Source: Acanthaster planci (taxonomy: Eukaryota; Echinodermata; Asteroidea; Valvatida; Acanthasteridae). Taken from it: 64,000 nt of DNA. Under the pieces are notes generated by a model, which was not told the DNA's origin, made no database searches, and was given only the letters and a program-made list of their open reading frames with translations. Of the stretch, positions 46,950 to 58,052 are shown piece after piece (position 1 is the stretch's first letter; every line of letters begins with the position of its first letter). Where the stretch lies: contig NW_019091360.1 in the NCBI RefSeq assembly GCF_001949145.1, positions 2,012,178 through 2,076,177 on the forward strand. The letters are read 5' to 3'. Position numbers and translations under genes: made by a program.

Positions 46950-48640
46950 ACCAAACATTTATTGTGGACCCCATTTTGATTGTTTTTAGCAGCATTGTAC
47001 TGTGGTGAGAGCTTTTCTCCTTTTGTGCACATTCTTAAAAATCCATAAACCAAAAGCAGATTTCACTTAAGACAACCCAAAATGTAGATCGTGAATTTCT
47101 CTTCATCCCTTTCATCATTGGTCAGACAACTTTGTGCATTTAATTCACCAAAGATACTACAGGTATGTGATCTCATGGAAGGCCTTCAATTTTGGAAATT
47201 GTGAAAGATGTTGGATATGTATACCGTTTGTTTTTTAAATTCGTTTCGCAAAGGTAAATTTTGCCTGGTTTCAGCAATGTGCTTGTTTTTATTTCCTGTT
47301 TTCTTTTTTTCCCTTTTCACTCCAACTTGCTCATTCACTCGCCCACCACCCAACCCGCCAAAATTTTTTTTGATGTAGTAATCATCACCTCACAGCATTC
47401 ACGGTTGCCAAATGCTGTCAACTGAAAAAGTAGGGCTTTGCTGGCAGAATTGAGCATGTCCAGTGACCTCTTCCCCTACTCAAATTCAAATTTGACCTGC
47501 ATGGCTAATGAGGGCTGTCAAGCTGCTTGCAGACAATGCTTGGGCAATGCCATTTCTTCAGGTCTATGGCTTATGTAATAAGGCACTGGTTTTCTATAGT
47601 GAAAAAGCAGCATCCAAAAAGCTAACACATTTCTGTAGTGCATCATACAGGAAGGAAAAGACATACATGTACATGTACCTGGTGTTTTGATCTGAACTGA
47701 GCAGATAAAAAGCTTGAATACTGACAAATTGCCTTTGTATATCTACCCTCTCAATTTATTGGAAACTGCCAAATTACATGCAATTCAAATATAAATCTTT
47801 AAAAGTTTTGAACAACTTTAGTGTTCCAAAAGAAAGTGTAAAACTGTGCACAAGTTATACATTTTGTTGTTAAAGCACACACACAACACAACATAATTAA
47901 AAGTCCCTTCATTTTTTTACTGCTTTTCAGAACTCCCCAAAGAGTGCCTAACAGCAGTCTACCCTCATCATGCTACATGTACCATCAGCAGAAGTCCAGG
48001 GATCAGACGAGGTTAGCATGCACCTGCTCCACTTTGCTGCCCGTGCTGGTGGCCATTAGGGAACACAGCACAGGTTGGTGGGCTGCATCAATGTTACATT
48101 GGTTGTACTTGTGACCGGCGGAGCAATGAATTCAGGAAGGTCAGAAAGGGGTGAGTTGTTATCAAGTCATTTTCTTCTTGTTTCAAGAATGTTTCATGTC
48201 ACTTCATACATGTACATGTACTGTAGATGCAAGGATCCATTTGGATGTTGGTTAATTTTCAAAAGCACCACAAAAAAATTTAAAGAGGGAAAATTTTGCG
48301 CTGCAGATCTTGACCACCAAAATTCGGCAATAGAAAAACACAAAGTGCTGTATGAATTGTCAATTTATTTGGGTTATTTTATTCTCTAGCGCCCGCAAAC
48401 ATGTACACGTGTGATTTGTGGTTATTTGAATCTCAGGTTTTGGGGTCAGTTTAAAGTCAAGTTTTACATCATAGCAAAGTCGCAAGTCAAGCTTTATGTT
48501 GGTGTGTTTTTACTTCATGTGTTTAGAGTAGACAGGTTATGTTGAGCTACAGGAAATACACTCGGCTGTACAGTTCAGAGGAGACGGAATCTCCTCCAAT
48601 CATTGGATTTTATTGATGAGGTCCTACTTCAACAGTCCAA
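46950..48640. repeat. inverted duplication, left arm
   Basis: Blocks such as TTGACCTGCATGGCTAATGA, GCTTGCAGACAATGCTTG, GGGCTTTGCTGGCAGAATTG and CATTGGTTGTACTTGTGACC recur inverted, in reverse order, at 50990-52690. Identity is high near 47340-47550 and 48010-48150 and lower elsewhere. Confidence 0.8.
47940..48055 (+). CDS. exon B, copy 1 (partner on minus at 51637-51750)
   Basis: In the left arm the frame QSTLIM, then DEVSMHLLHFAARAGGH and TAG is kept, as in the minus copy. The middle residues differ (LHVPSAEVQGS against RPSMEVWEP), and His-Phe uses CAC TTT here and CAC TTC there, a silent change. Upstream AACAG could serve as acceptor. The frame is less clean than in the other copy. Together with exon A at 41538 on the same strand it suggests the end of a gene. 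Confidence 0.35.
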
Positions 48641-49300
48641 ATTATTCTTAAGGCTTTGCATTCACATTTTCCTTTGTCAAATAGTTAACCAAAACGATAA
48701 CTCGGTTCCCTCAAATCCTGTTTTCAGTTTCAAGTGTTTTAATCAAAGTCGTTACAAAACTGATTACTGCAAGAACTTGTCATATACTGTAATGAAAAGA
48801 TTTTGAAGAGTCTCAATACTTGTTAGTCAATTTCATTTAACTTTATTCATTTTATTTTGGAAATCTTCCATTCTGGCAATCAGTTAGCACTCTCTCATGC
48901 CCAAAGGTCCATCTTGCCTCATCCTTCAGAACCTGCAGTCAGAATAAAAAATACAAACTTTTAAGTCAGTAAAACAAACTGGAAGCAAATTACCATCTCA
49001 TATTTTTATGTTATCATTCACTTCTTGTTGTTTGACATTCACTGGAGATACATGTATGTAGTGCTGGCTTTTAATTGAAGTTTCTTCCCAAACGTTTCAA
49101 GATTTAAGACAACACTTAATGCTAAATGAAAGTTGGGACCTCATCAATAAAATTTGATGCATCTGAGGTAACTCAAGACTTTTTTAACTGTACGACAAAA
49201 GGTATTCCTTGGAGTTTGACATTGCTTGGCCAACTTAAAACACTTGAAATAAAAACACACCAACATAAAGCTCAACTTCTAACTTTGTTTAGGTATAAAT
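48640..49300. repeat. inverted partner of the end of the left arm
   Basis: GGGACCTCATCAATAAAATT (about 49136) is the inverse of the segment at about 48605-48635, and AAAACACACCAACATAAAGC (49252) is the inverse of about 48490-48510. A second, smaller inversion axis therefore sits near 48.9 kb. The right side runs into the gap. Confidence 0.6.
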
Positions 49301-49882
49301 NNNNNNNNNNNNNNNNNNNNNNNNNNNNNNNNNNNNNNNNNNNNNNNNNNNNNNNNNNNNNNNNNNNNNNNNNNNNNNNNNNNNNNNNNNNNNNNNNNNN
49401 NNNNNNNNNNNNNNNNNNNNNNNNNNNNNNNNNNNNNNNNNNNNNNNNNNNNNNNNNNNNNNNNNNNNNNNNNNNNNNNNNNNNNNNNNNNNNNNNNNNN
49501 NNNNNNNNNNNNNNNNNNNNNNNNNNNNNNNNNNNNNNNNNNNNNNNNNNNNNNNNNNNNNNNNNNNNNNNNNNNNNNNNNNNNNNNNNNNNNNNNNNNN
49601 NNNNNNNNNNNNNNNNNNNNNNNNNNNNNNNNNNNNNNNNNNNNNNNNNNNNNNNNNNNNNNNNNNNNNNNNNNNNNNNNNNNNNNNNNNNNNNNNNNNN
49701 NNNNNNNNNNNNNNNNNNNNNNNNNNNNNNNNNNNNNNNNNNNNNNNNNNNNNNNNNNNNNNNNNNNNNNNNNNNNNNNNNNNNNNNNNNNNNNNNNNNN
49801 NNNNNNNNNNNNNNNNNNNNNNNNNNNNNNNNNNNNNNNNNNNNNNNNNNNNNNNNNNNNNNNNNNNNNNNNNNNNNNNNNN
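49301..49882. other. assembly gap (N run)
   Basis: 582 unresolved bases lying between inverted copies and next to a G-rich tract. Frames reported across it are artefacts. Confidence 0.95.
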
Positions 49883-49930
49883 TTGGGAGGGGTAGGGGAG
49901 GGTTAGGGTGGGTAGGTTGGGAAGGGGGGT
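49883..49930 (+). repeat. G-rich tract, G-quadruplex potential
   Basis: Runs GGGAGGGGTAGGGGAGGG and further GGG groups give more than four G-runs with short loops, directly at the gap edge. Confidence 0.6.
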
Positions 49931-50033
49931 GCTGAAAAGTTTGTTGGAAACAGCTCAAATATATACAGAAATAAAACAGTGACAAACAAAAAATGCTGCC
50001 TTGGTAATTTTTTCTTATGTGTATTTCATCCCG

Positions 50034-50212
50034 CCCCGCGTGACCCAACCCCATCCCCGCGCGACCCACCCCATCCCCGCGCGACCCAACCCCAGCCCCG
50101 CGCGACCCAACCCAGCCCCGCGCGACCCACCCCCGCCCCCCCAACCCATCCCCGCGCGACCCAACCCCACCCCCCGCGACCCTCCCCGCACCCTGCCCAG
50201 TGCGACCCAAGT
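50034..50212. repeat. C-rich minisatellite, 20-21 bp unit
   Basis: The unit CCCCGCGCGACCCAACCCCA repeats about seven times with small changes; the last copies are shorter and less regular. The minus strand is G-rich. It produces long Gly/Arg or Pro-rich open frames that are not genes. Confidence 0.85.
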
Positions 50213-50540
50213 TGGTGGAGCATCAATGTTGCACTGGTGGTACTTGCAACAGGAGGAACAATGAATTAAGGAAGACAAAAAAGGGAACAGTCGTTATCTT
50301 GTCAATTTCTTCAAGTCTCAAGAAAGTTTTATGTCACTGTGGAGGTCAAATATCAGGTCTTTTGGGTCAGTTCCAAGTCATGTTTCATACCACAACAAAG
50401 TTAAAAGTCAAGCCTTATTTTTGTGTCTTTATGTGAAGTGTTTAGCGTAAACAGATAATGTTGAACTTCAAGAAATACAATTCTCTGTACAGTTCCATTT
50501 CCTCCGGTCATTGGATTTTGTAGAGGCCCTAATGTTGGGC
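50213..50540. repeat. third copy of the duplicated unit (+ orientation)
   Basis: GTTGGTGGAGCATCAATGTT (50210) matches the left-arm segment at about 48073, and CAAGTCATGTTTCATACCAC through TTCAAGAAATACAATTC (50370-50480) match about 48450-48560. Divergence is greater than between the two main arms. Confidence 0.65.
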
Positions 50541-50989
50541 AACATTATATTGTCCAAATCATTCAAAAAATTGGGTGTAAGAATTTAAATAAGTAGCCAG
50601 AAGTATCTCCAGTAATAAGCAAACATCAAGTAAAAAAATAATTACAAAAATTAGTGATGGTAATTTGCTTCCAGTTAGTTGCGCTGACTTTTTAAAAGTT
50701 GCAGATTTGGAACTTGTCAGAGTAGAAGGATTTCAAAAACAGTTAGCTTGAATGAAATTAACTGTTCAGGGCTCTCAAACTCTTGCACACGTAATTGTAA
50801 CTTATTGCATTTATCGGCTGTCAATCATTTTTATTAAAAACCTTGGTGATACATGTACCAGTACTGAAAAACACGATTTGAGTGACGAGTTAATCGCTGA
50901 TGTCTTGGTTGACTTTTGACAAAGTAAATTGTTGAATGTTAAGCCTTAAAAGATAATATTGACTATGAAAATAGGACATCAACAAAAAG

Positions 50990-52690
50990 CATTGATCAGA
51001 GGAACTTCAGTACCTTCTGAACTGTACAGCTAACTGTATTCCTTGAAGTTCAATGTTATCTCTCTACTCTAAACGCTTGAAGTAAAAACACACCAACATA
51101 AAGTTTGACTTGTGACTTTGCTATGATGTAAAACTTAACGTTCAACTGACCTAAAAAACCTGAGATCTGATAACCACAAATCACACATGAACATGCTGCA
51201 GTCCCGGGTTTAAAAATGTGAATAAATTGACCAAAACAGACAATTTTATGCAGCGCCTTGTGTTCTTTATATTGTGTTTTTCTACTGCTGAATTTTTGGA
51301 TGGTTTACATTATATAAAAAGCAGCAAAGATCCACACACAGCGCAAAGATTCCAAAAAATGGTAGAAACTGACAACAGAAACTGACAAATTTCCCTCTTT
51401 TTCTTTTTGGAATTGTTGCTGCGGCTTTTTTGGTGGTGCTTTTGAAAATAACCAACATTCAAATGGATCCTTGCATCTATATGTACATGTATGAAGTGAC
51501 ATGAAACATTCTTGAAACGAAGAAAATGACTTGATAACGACTCACCCCTTTCTGACCTTCCTGAATTCATTGCTCCGCCGGTCACAAGTACAACCAATGT
51601 AACATTGATGCAGCCCACCAACCTGCGCTGTGTTCCCTAATGGCCACCAGCACGGGCAGCGAAGTGGAGCAGGTGCATGCTGACCTCATCTGGTTCCCAG
51701 ACCTCCATCGATGGCCGCATGATGAGGGTAGACTGCTTTGCTAGGTACTCCTGGAGTTTTAAAAAGCAATCAGAAAACGAAAGGAATTACATGTATACAT
51801 GTTTTGAGAATGCAGTATGCAATCACAATCAACTGTAAACCTTGCCAACACAATTTAGAATGTTTTTACTTTCATTATAAAGACACAACATATATACAAG
51901 TAACTCTATTAAAGATTTATGTTTGAAATGCATGTAATTTGGCAGTTTCCCATAAATCCAGATGGTAAATATACAAACCAGGAAGGCAATTTGTCAGTGT
52001 TCAAGCTTTTCTATCTGCTCACTTCAGATCAAACACCAGGTACATATTGGGATACACGTACATGTCTTTTTCCTTCCGCCATGAAATAGAAATGTGCTGG
52101 TTTTTTGGATGCTGCTTTTTCACTATTGAAGTCCTAGCTGGGTCTTATTACATAACAAGCCATAGACCAGAAGCAAGGGCATTGCTCAAGCATTATCTGC
52201 AAGCAGCTTGACAGCCCTCATTAGCCATGCAGGTCAAATTTGAATTTGAGTAGTGGAAGAGGTCACTGGACATGCTCAATTCTGCCAGCAAAGCCCTACT
52301 TTTGCTGTTGACAGCATCTGGCAACCGCGAATGCTGTGAGGTGCTGATAACTACTTCAAAAAAAATTTTGGCGGGTTGGGTGGTGGGCGAGTGAGTGAGC
52401 AAGTTGGAGTGAAAAGGAAAAAATTAAAAAAGAAAACAAAAAAAAGGACAGAAAGAAACAAAAAATTCTGAACGCAAGCAAAAATTACCTTTCTCGGAGG
52501 ATAAAAAACATAGTGTACATCTACAGAACAGAAATCTTACCTTATTCCAAAAAATGAAACCTTCAATAAAGCACAGGTTTTTCTGACCAATTTTAAAGTT
52601 TTTTGATTTCAGATTTCCAAAATGAAAATGTGGATGAAGAGAAATACATGTACTCCACTGTTACAATCACAGTACAAATACTATAAAGTT
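50990..52690. repeat. inverted duplication, right arm
   Basis: Reverse complement of 46950-48640 in matching order, ending near TTTGGCGGGTTGGGTGGTGGG (about 52367) and beyond. AAAACACACCAACATAAAG appears at about 51087. Confidence 0.8.
51637..51750 (-). CDS. exon B, copy 2, C-terminal exon
   Basis: After ACTCCAG the frame reads EYLAKQSTLIMRPSMEVWEP, then DEVSMHLLHFAARAGGH and TAG, 37 residues. The frame and stop are kept in the plus copy with at least one silent change, which argues for past selection as protein. LLHFAARAG recalls an ankyrin-repeat start, but one motif is not enough to name it. Exon A copy 2 lies 1.8 kb upstream on the same strand. Confidence 0.45.
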   Translation of the reverse strand, partial: EYLAKQSTLIMRPSMEVWEPDEVSMHLLHFAARAGGH

Positions 52691-52740
52691 TCAGTTCTCT
52701 TAGCTGTGTTAACTTTTGTTGTTTTAGGGGCTTTTACAAT

Positions 52741-53340
52741 GTGCACATAAGATGGAAAGCTCTCACTACAGTACAAGACCAAGACAGCTACATGTATATG
52801 AACACAACAGATCCACACAAAATGTTTGGTATAGCAATTTTCTTTCTCTTATGCACCTATTCCCAGCTTGTACTGGTTCAAATGTGTGGAGGCCTGCCTT
52901 ACCGTACGTGTCTGCATCAGGATTTGGGGAAGTTGAAAATAAATACATGGAACACCGTAACTGTTGCACTTGTCCACGTTATATTCTTTTCCAATCTGCA
53001 TACTATTCATTGCTAATTTCCAGGGACACTGTACAAGTCGAAGTACTTATTCACAATGTTTGCTCATGTCACATGTCCTGACAAAAGATATTGGCTACAT
53101 TACGTGCTGGCTGTTTTTTTGTAACATTTTCCTAAACTCTCGAGTCATTTTCATCAGTCCTAAATATTTTTCTTTTACACGTATTTGAAGCAAGTTTTTA
53201 ATCTTCACTAAAATTGTACGCAAAATTTGAGAGCAACGGGAAATGTATTCAAGATGGTTCTTCATAGTACTTCACGTTTGTTATAGTGGCACTGTAGTGT
53301 ACCTGGACCAGGAACCTATTTTAGGAACCAATGAGTCTCT
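52741..53340. other. non-coding, presumed intron
   Basis: Lies between exon B and exon A of the minus copy. Frames at 52741-53081 match nothing known. Confidence 0.35.
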
Positions 53341-53344
53341 ACTT

Positions 53345-53440
53345 CAGAGAGCCAGACTTGTGGAATGGTACCCACCTCACCCTCAAAATGACCTGGGTTC
53401 GAATCCCACCTAGGCCGACATGAGGAGTGAAATAAGGAGT
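53345..53440 (+). mobile_element. tRNA-derived SINE, copy 2
   Basis: GCCAGACTTGTGGAATGGTA, then CTGGGTTCGAATCCCACCTA (a clean tRNA-like B box) and GGCCGACATGAGGAG. Lies about 85 bp beyond the 3' end of exon A copy 2. Confidence 0.6.
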
Positions 53441-53523
53441 CAACACAAACACATACCAAAAGAACAAAAAACATTTGAAATTGGCCTGAAAAATTTGTGC
53501 AGCTGGTAGAATGAAAATCTTAC

Positions 53524-53608
53524 CATTTTTGAAGTCCAAGAACTCTTGTTCATAGTGGAGAGGGTATCCTTTCTGCAGGCATCCAAGAAGACAGCGTCTG
53601 CCATCAAC
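53524..53608 (-). CDS. exon A, copy 2
   Basis: CTCCCTCAG is the acceptor. The exon reads VDGRRCLLGCLQKGYPLHYE then QEFLDFKN and ends AATG|gtaaga, 85 bases, phase 0 to 1. Upstream intron bases (ATTATTACATGATTGTTTCT) match those of copy 3. It sits upstream of exon B copy 2 on the same strand. Confidence 0.45.
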
Positions 53609-53699
53609 CTGAGGGAGAATCCAAGAAACAATCATGTAATAATTGATTTTGTTGTAGACGATAAATAAGCTTTCCTGTAGCTTGTGCTGCGCCTTCATG

Positions 53700-55020
53700 G
53701 ATCTGTCTAAAGCATAAACACTTCACAAAGTATAGGCTTTCAAAGTGGTCCGTATTTGTAAATATTAATGTTTGTTGTATTTGTCAATTTTACTTTTCCG
53801 TGTTAGTTTCTAACAATTTTTTTTGTAATGATCGCAGGGCCCTCATGGGAACCAGTTTGTAACTGTTTGGGCATACCCTGGGTAAAGAAATGAAATAAAT
53901 AAAGAACCTACCCTAATAAATCTGTAATTTTGGGCACCATAAAGTGAAATGACACTCAGACTTTGACACGTTATAACAAAAAACTGTTGAAGAGGTACTG
54001 AAAAGGCCTCAAACATTTTGACATCTAGTATCTGAGAGATAGATTGGCCACACAAACATCAATACAATGAATTCATTGGCTAAAAATAAACGCAAGAGAA
54101 ATAAGAGGCATTTTCCTTCCACAACCAACTGGGGCGATTTTGGAAACATGTAAGGCCAAATTTTGTGTCTGTGTTAAGTTGGTTGGATGACATGACAGGG
54201 ATACATACAACAGTCATGCATGAAGATACATGCAAGCTGCTGGCTTAGTTATGTCCAACGTGCATTGAAACGAGGAGTTTTGATGACGTACAGAAAATAC
54301 ATAATAGAAATGAATTTTTAACATGCATGAACCTAAAATCTTACTCTTAGCTGGACACAATCATTGTGAAATTTGCTCCGAAATAATGGAGTACGATACA
54401 TTGAAGGTGGAGTGGAACGTAACATATTTGCTTGGCATACATGTGCATGTGTGTGTACACTTGTGTTTAGATGCAGTGGCAGTAGACTACAAGTATGTGT
54501 TCATACACGGCGGAGAATAACGCGGTCAGTGTAGGAGTATTCAGACCTGTATCGGACGGTCATTCATTTGTATGTACATGTACATATGTATGAAGCTTCT
54601 AGAAAAAAAGACAGCAACCCATGTGCGTGCCTGTATGCCGTGTCTACAATTCTCAATGTATCTCGGGAAAAAGTGATAATACACATATTGGATTCTTGTA
54701 GTGAAAGTGAGTGGATTCGATTCCTATAACAGTTACTATAATTTACTCATCGATGAACGAGGTTGATGGCATGGAACCTGTCTGTGTAGCAGGGTTAAGG
54801 TCCCAAACCCTAATGGTGGCCCAGCAGCACAGCACCGACATGACTGAGGCCATGACAGCAGCTACAACACAACACAAGCAGTCGGCGAGACTTATCTATC
54901 ATTTTCCAAACTTTTAAATTGCTTCTGTAAACGCTGGATATTTATCTCAGCAGTCTTCCAAAAATTCTTGGCAAATTACTTATCTGTGACTCTGGGGAAA
55001 GTTTAAAACCTATCCTTATT
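53700..55020. other. mostly non-coding
   Basis: A plus frame at 54750-54917 (MNEVDGMEPVCVAGL, then Thr/Gln/Ala-rich) is open but unplaced. ATGTACATGTACATATGTATG lies at about 54571. No other feature. Confidence 0.3.
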
Positions 55021-55026
55021 GTCTTG

Positions 55027-56455
55027 AGTGTTGTCCGGGAACAATCCATTTAACCCCTTATTGCACGGGAAACCTGAAGAAACATGAAGTCTCAGTTAAA
55101 GAGATTCTTGTCCGAAGCAACAAAACTGCACAAGACAAAAACACAATAAATTGTGCACTCTAACGTGATGGGTGGAACAATCAACATGGTGGATAAGAGC
55201 CATGCAAGAACAATGTATCTTGAGTATGCCTCTTCCGCAAGGCTCACGAGTGCAAATGCTCCCTACACACGCAGTGTGTACAGTCCTGGCAACCCCCAAT
55301 TATTTCAGGGTCACTGGCATATCATTAATACATAATGAGCGTTTCTGAAATTGGTGAAAAGGGTCTTACGGGAGCCCATGTTTTTGACATTTTTTCAACT
55401 ATAAATGAAAAACTTCTCCATTTTGTCATGCTGATTTTGGATGAATGGTCTTGTCACCTGTTGCATAAAAGCTATAACAGGGGAAAGAAGGGTTTCTTTT
55501 CATTTCATAACATGTATTAAACAGACGCAACATATTTTCAGATATTCTTTTAGGTAAATCTACCATGTTTGGGTTTATATCATGTGAGGGCTGAGTGTCT
55601 CGATTGGCAAGGAAAGACCCGGCATTTTTTTAGGAGCAAATTCATAGTTTAAGTACACACAACAATGCATTTTTTTATCAACACACAATCAATATGGTTT
55701 CTCTAACACCAAAAAGGTAGTGAATATCAGAACATACACTAGTCCCCAACTGCCATTTTTCACTTTGAACTGAGGTTTCCTGAAAGATTTTCTAATAAAA
55801 TGAGATGCGAGACATAAACTGGTTTCTGATGAAAATCAAGTGCCCTGAGCTTGAAATTTGATGTGCACGTAATTCTGAGTAGCGGGTTGTTTGTACATCT
55901 CTTGATATGCATTAATGCCGTTAGATTTGGATCTAACAGCATTAATGCATAGCAAGCGCTACAAAAGACGGCATTCTTGATCATGTTAAACAAAATGCAT
56001 TTCCTATCAAAATTTTATGGAAATTTTCAATGTTAAAGTGGAAATGAAAAGAAACTACTCTTTCCCCGATTATAACCTTTATACGAGTACAACAAGTGAC
56101 AAGATAATCTCCCAATATTAACATGGAAAAACAGTTTTCACACTCATGGTTGAAAAATGTCCCATAATGGGCTCCCACAAGCCCCTTTTTTGCCGATTTC
56201 AGAAACACTCATTATGTATTAATGATATGCTAGTGATCCCAAAACATCAGAGGGGGGCTATGGCTGTTAACAGGGTGCAACTTTACACACAAGTCTCATG
56301 GTAGAGGCATGCTCCAAAGAGTCCAGATGCGATGTTCTTCCATGGTTCTGGTCCACTCTGTTGTTTCATCCATTAGTGGATCCACTTACAGTGTTTTAAA
56401 GGTTTCCATGCAATAATGCAATACATCGATCATTCTCGGACAACACTAGACACAA
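55027..56455. mobile_element. large fold-back inverted repeat, arms ~450 bp
   Basis: The left arm (55027-55530) begins GTGTTGTCCGGGAACAATCC and contains CATATCATTAATACATAATG and GAAAAGGGTCTTACGGGAGC. The right arm (about 55990-56455) is its inverse in the same order, at roughly 75-85% identity by eye. The spacer is about 460 bp. No transposase is recognised, so it is a fold-back element or an old inverted duplication. Confidence 0.65.
55907..55950. repeat. near-perfect hairpin in the fold-back spacer
   Basis: ATGCATTAATGCCGTTAGA pairs with TCTAACAGCATTAATGCAT (one mismatch) around a six-base loop. Confidence 0.75.
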
Positions 56456-56459
56456 TAAT

Positions 56460-57270
56460 ACATGAGCAAGAAAACGCTGTGCCCAGTTTCAGACCAGCCT
56501 TGTGTTTGCATGCTCAGCCGCTGACTGTTGTCTTGATAGCCCCTATTATTCTCAGTTGGTAACATTGCAGTTTGAGAAAAACTTTGAGCTCCTTGTTATC
56601 GTCGACAACATTTTCTCGGCGGATTTGTATGTATTTGTCACAAAAGTTGACTGTGTCGTCTAGCTTTCTCTGCTCAAGACACTCCCTGCACGGGGTTTCT
56701 TTATAATGCAGAGGCCTCTTTGTGGTGTCTGCCAACCCACTCGCTGGACAGATGAGCCATATCTGAGTCAACTGCTCCCTCTGTGGACGTTGTTCAGGCT
56801 CCCGGAGCAATGCAGGAACAGCACATAAGGCTGGGAGTGAGGAACGAAGGGGTGGTGTGACTGATGTGGGGACCATGGCAGACATCAGCGGAGAAGGCCA
56901 ACGAGGCAGGGTGTCTGCCGACGGCTGGATCCTTAGCTGCTGTGATATCGGTTCCTGTGAGCCAAGGCATTGAGTTCAGGGTTGGGGCCCTGTCTACTCA
57001 TCATCCACTCAGACTGGACTGGTAGGGACAACTGACGCTACGGGGAGCACTATGGGGGCGATCAATACTATTGCCATAATGGATGGGGGCACGGACAAGC
57101 AGGTGGCTGAGCTAGGGGTGCCAGTTGCAATTCCTACAACGCGGTTAGGGTCATCCCTCGTGGGGGTTCACTCCCTTTGTCCGTAAAAGAGAAGATTTAA
57201 AGTGGCAAATTTGTTGACTTCGTGCAGCTTTATCATAGGAATGTGCACCTGACTCTCATCTGCCTTTCAT
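56460..57270. other. GC-richer region upstream of the DIRS-like element
   Basis: A minus frame 56885-56514 (123 codons, CRECLEQRKLDDTVNF) is open but unknown. Plus-strand sequence from about 56880 is compositionally like the downstream element and may be its 5' part. Confidence 0.3.
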
Positions 57271-57474
57271 AATTATGGTATGGCTGTGTACATTTCACGA
57301 CATGCTCCCCAAGCAGGGCCGTAGTTCAAATATGCCAAGACAATCTGTATGGTGTCGCATCGATTTCCTGGTTTTGGTTGGCAGTTCTACGATGAGCAAT
57401 TCCGGCTCCATAAATTGGCAGATCCGAGCAGCTCTTGGGCTGAGATGGACTAACATGTAGAGTTATGGATCACA

Positions 57475-58052
57475 GTGGCCGCAGCCTCTACAAATGCTCA
57501 ACGCTTTGCACCGGGAGGCAGCGGTGGTTATGATGCCGACCGGGCTATAGGCACAAGGGTGAGTTTTGGCACTGGGCATTGTTTCGCATTCAACAGGCCG
57601 AATGGGTACACTTTTCTCAGGTGCGGATTTGCGCATAAATGTAGCGTGTGCGATAGATTCGTCCAGTGTGCACAACTGTCGCACCGCCATGCTGGGGCGA
57701 AAAGGGGCCATACCTCATGGTAGTGATGCCGGGGGGAGGAACCTGGCGGACATGCCTCAATCTGCAGCACGGCCCAACATGTATGTTCCTCCTTCCACTG
57801 CAGTTTCTGCTGTGGATAGGTTGGTAAACTCGCCCGGTGTTTCAAATTTTCAGCCCTTCATCACCAATTAATGTTGTGGTTTTACGGCAATGGCTGGCAC
57901 ACTACCCCAACAGAATGGCAGCAGAGACCTTGCTGAAAGCTTTTTCTCGAGGGTTTTCCATTGAATATTTAGGTACGCGGGAGCCACGGGACTCAGAGTG
58001 TCTCCTCTCTGCTGCCAAGCTCCCTTACGTTGTGGGTGAAAAGTAAGATAAA
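57475..58052 (+). pseudogene. DIRS-like gag: zinc-binding and linker segments
   Basis: Frame 57475-57723 has HCFAFNRPNGYTFLRCGFAH followed by KCSVC and a later Cys/His, close to the Cys/His cluster of DIRS-type gag, with one expected Cys (NGYTF) replaced by Tyr. Frame 57837-58046 continues with WLAHYPNRMAAETLLKAFSR, GFSIEYLGTREPRDS and LPYVVGEK, the stretch that normally leads into RT. A frameshift separates the two. Confidence 0.55.

Noticed and set aside
49126-50210. Frames of 269 and 312 codons
   Set aside because: They cross the second N gap and cannot be evaluated.
49979-50278. Pro-rich and Gly/Arg-rich open frames
   Set aside because: Produced by the C-rich 20-21 bp minisatellite; both strands and several frames are open.
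53388-53412. A functional tRNA gene (GGTTCGAATCC box)
   Set aside because: The A box is weak and no cloverleaf with proper arms forms; copies share non-tRNA tails, so it is a SINE.
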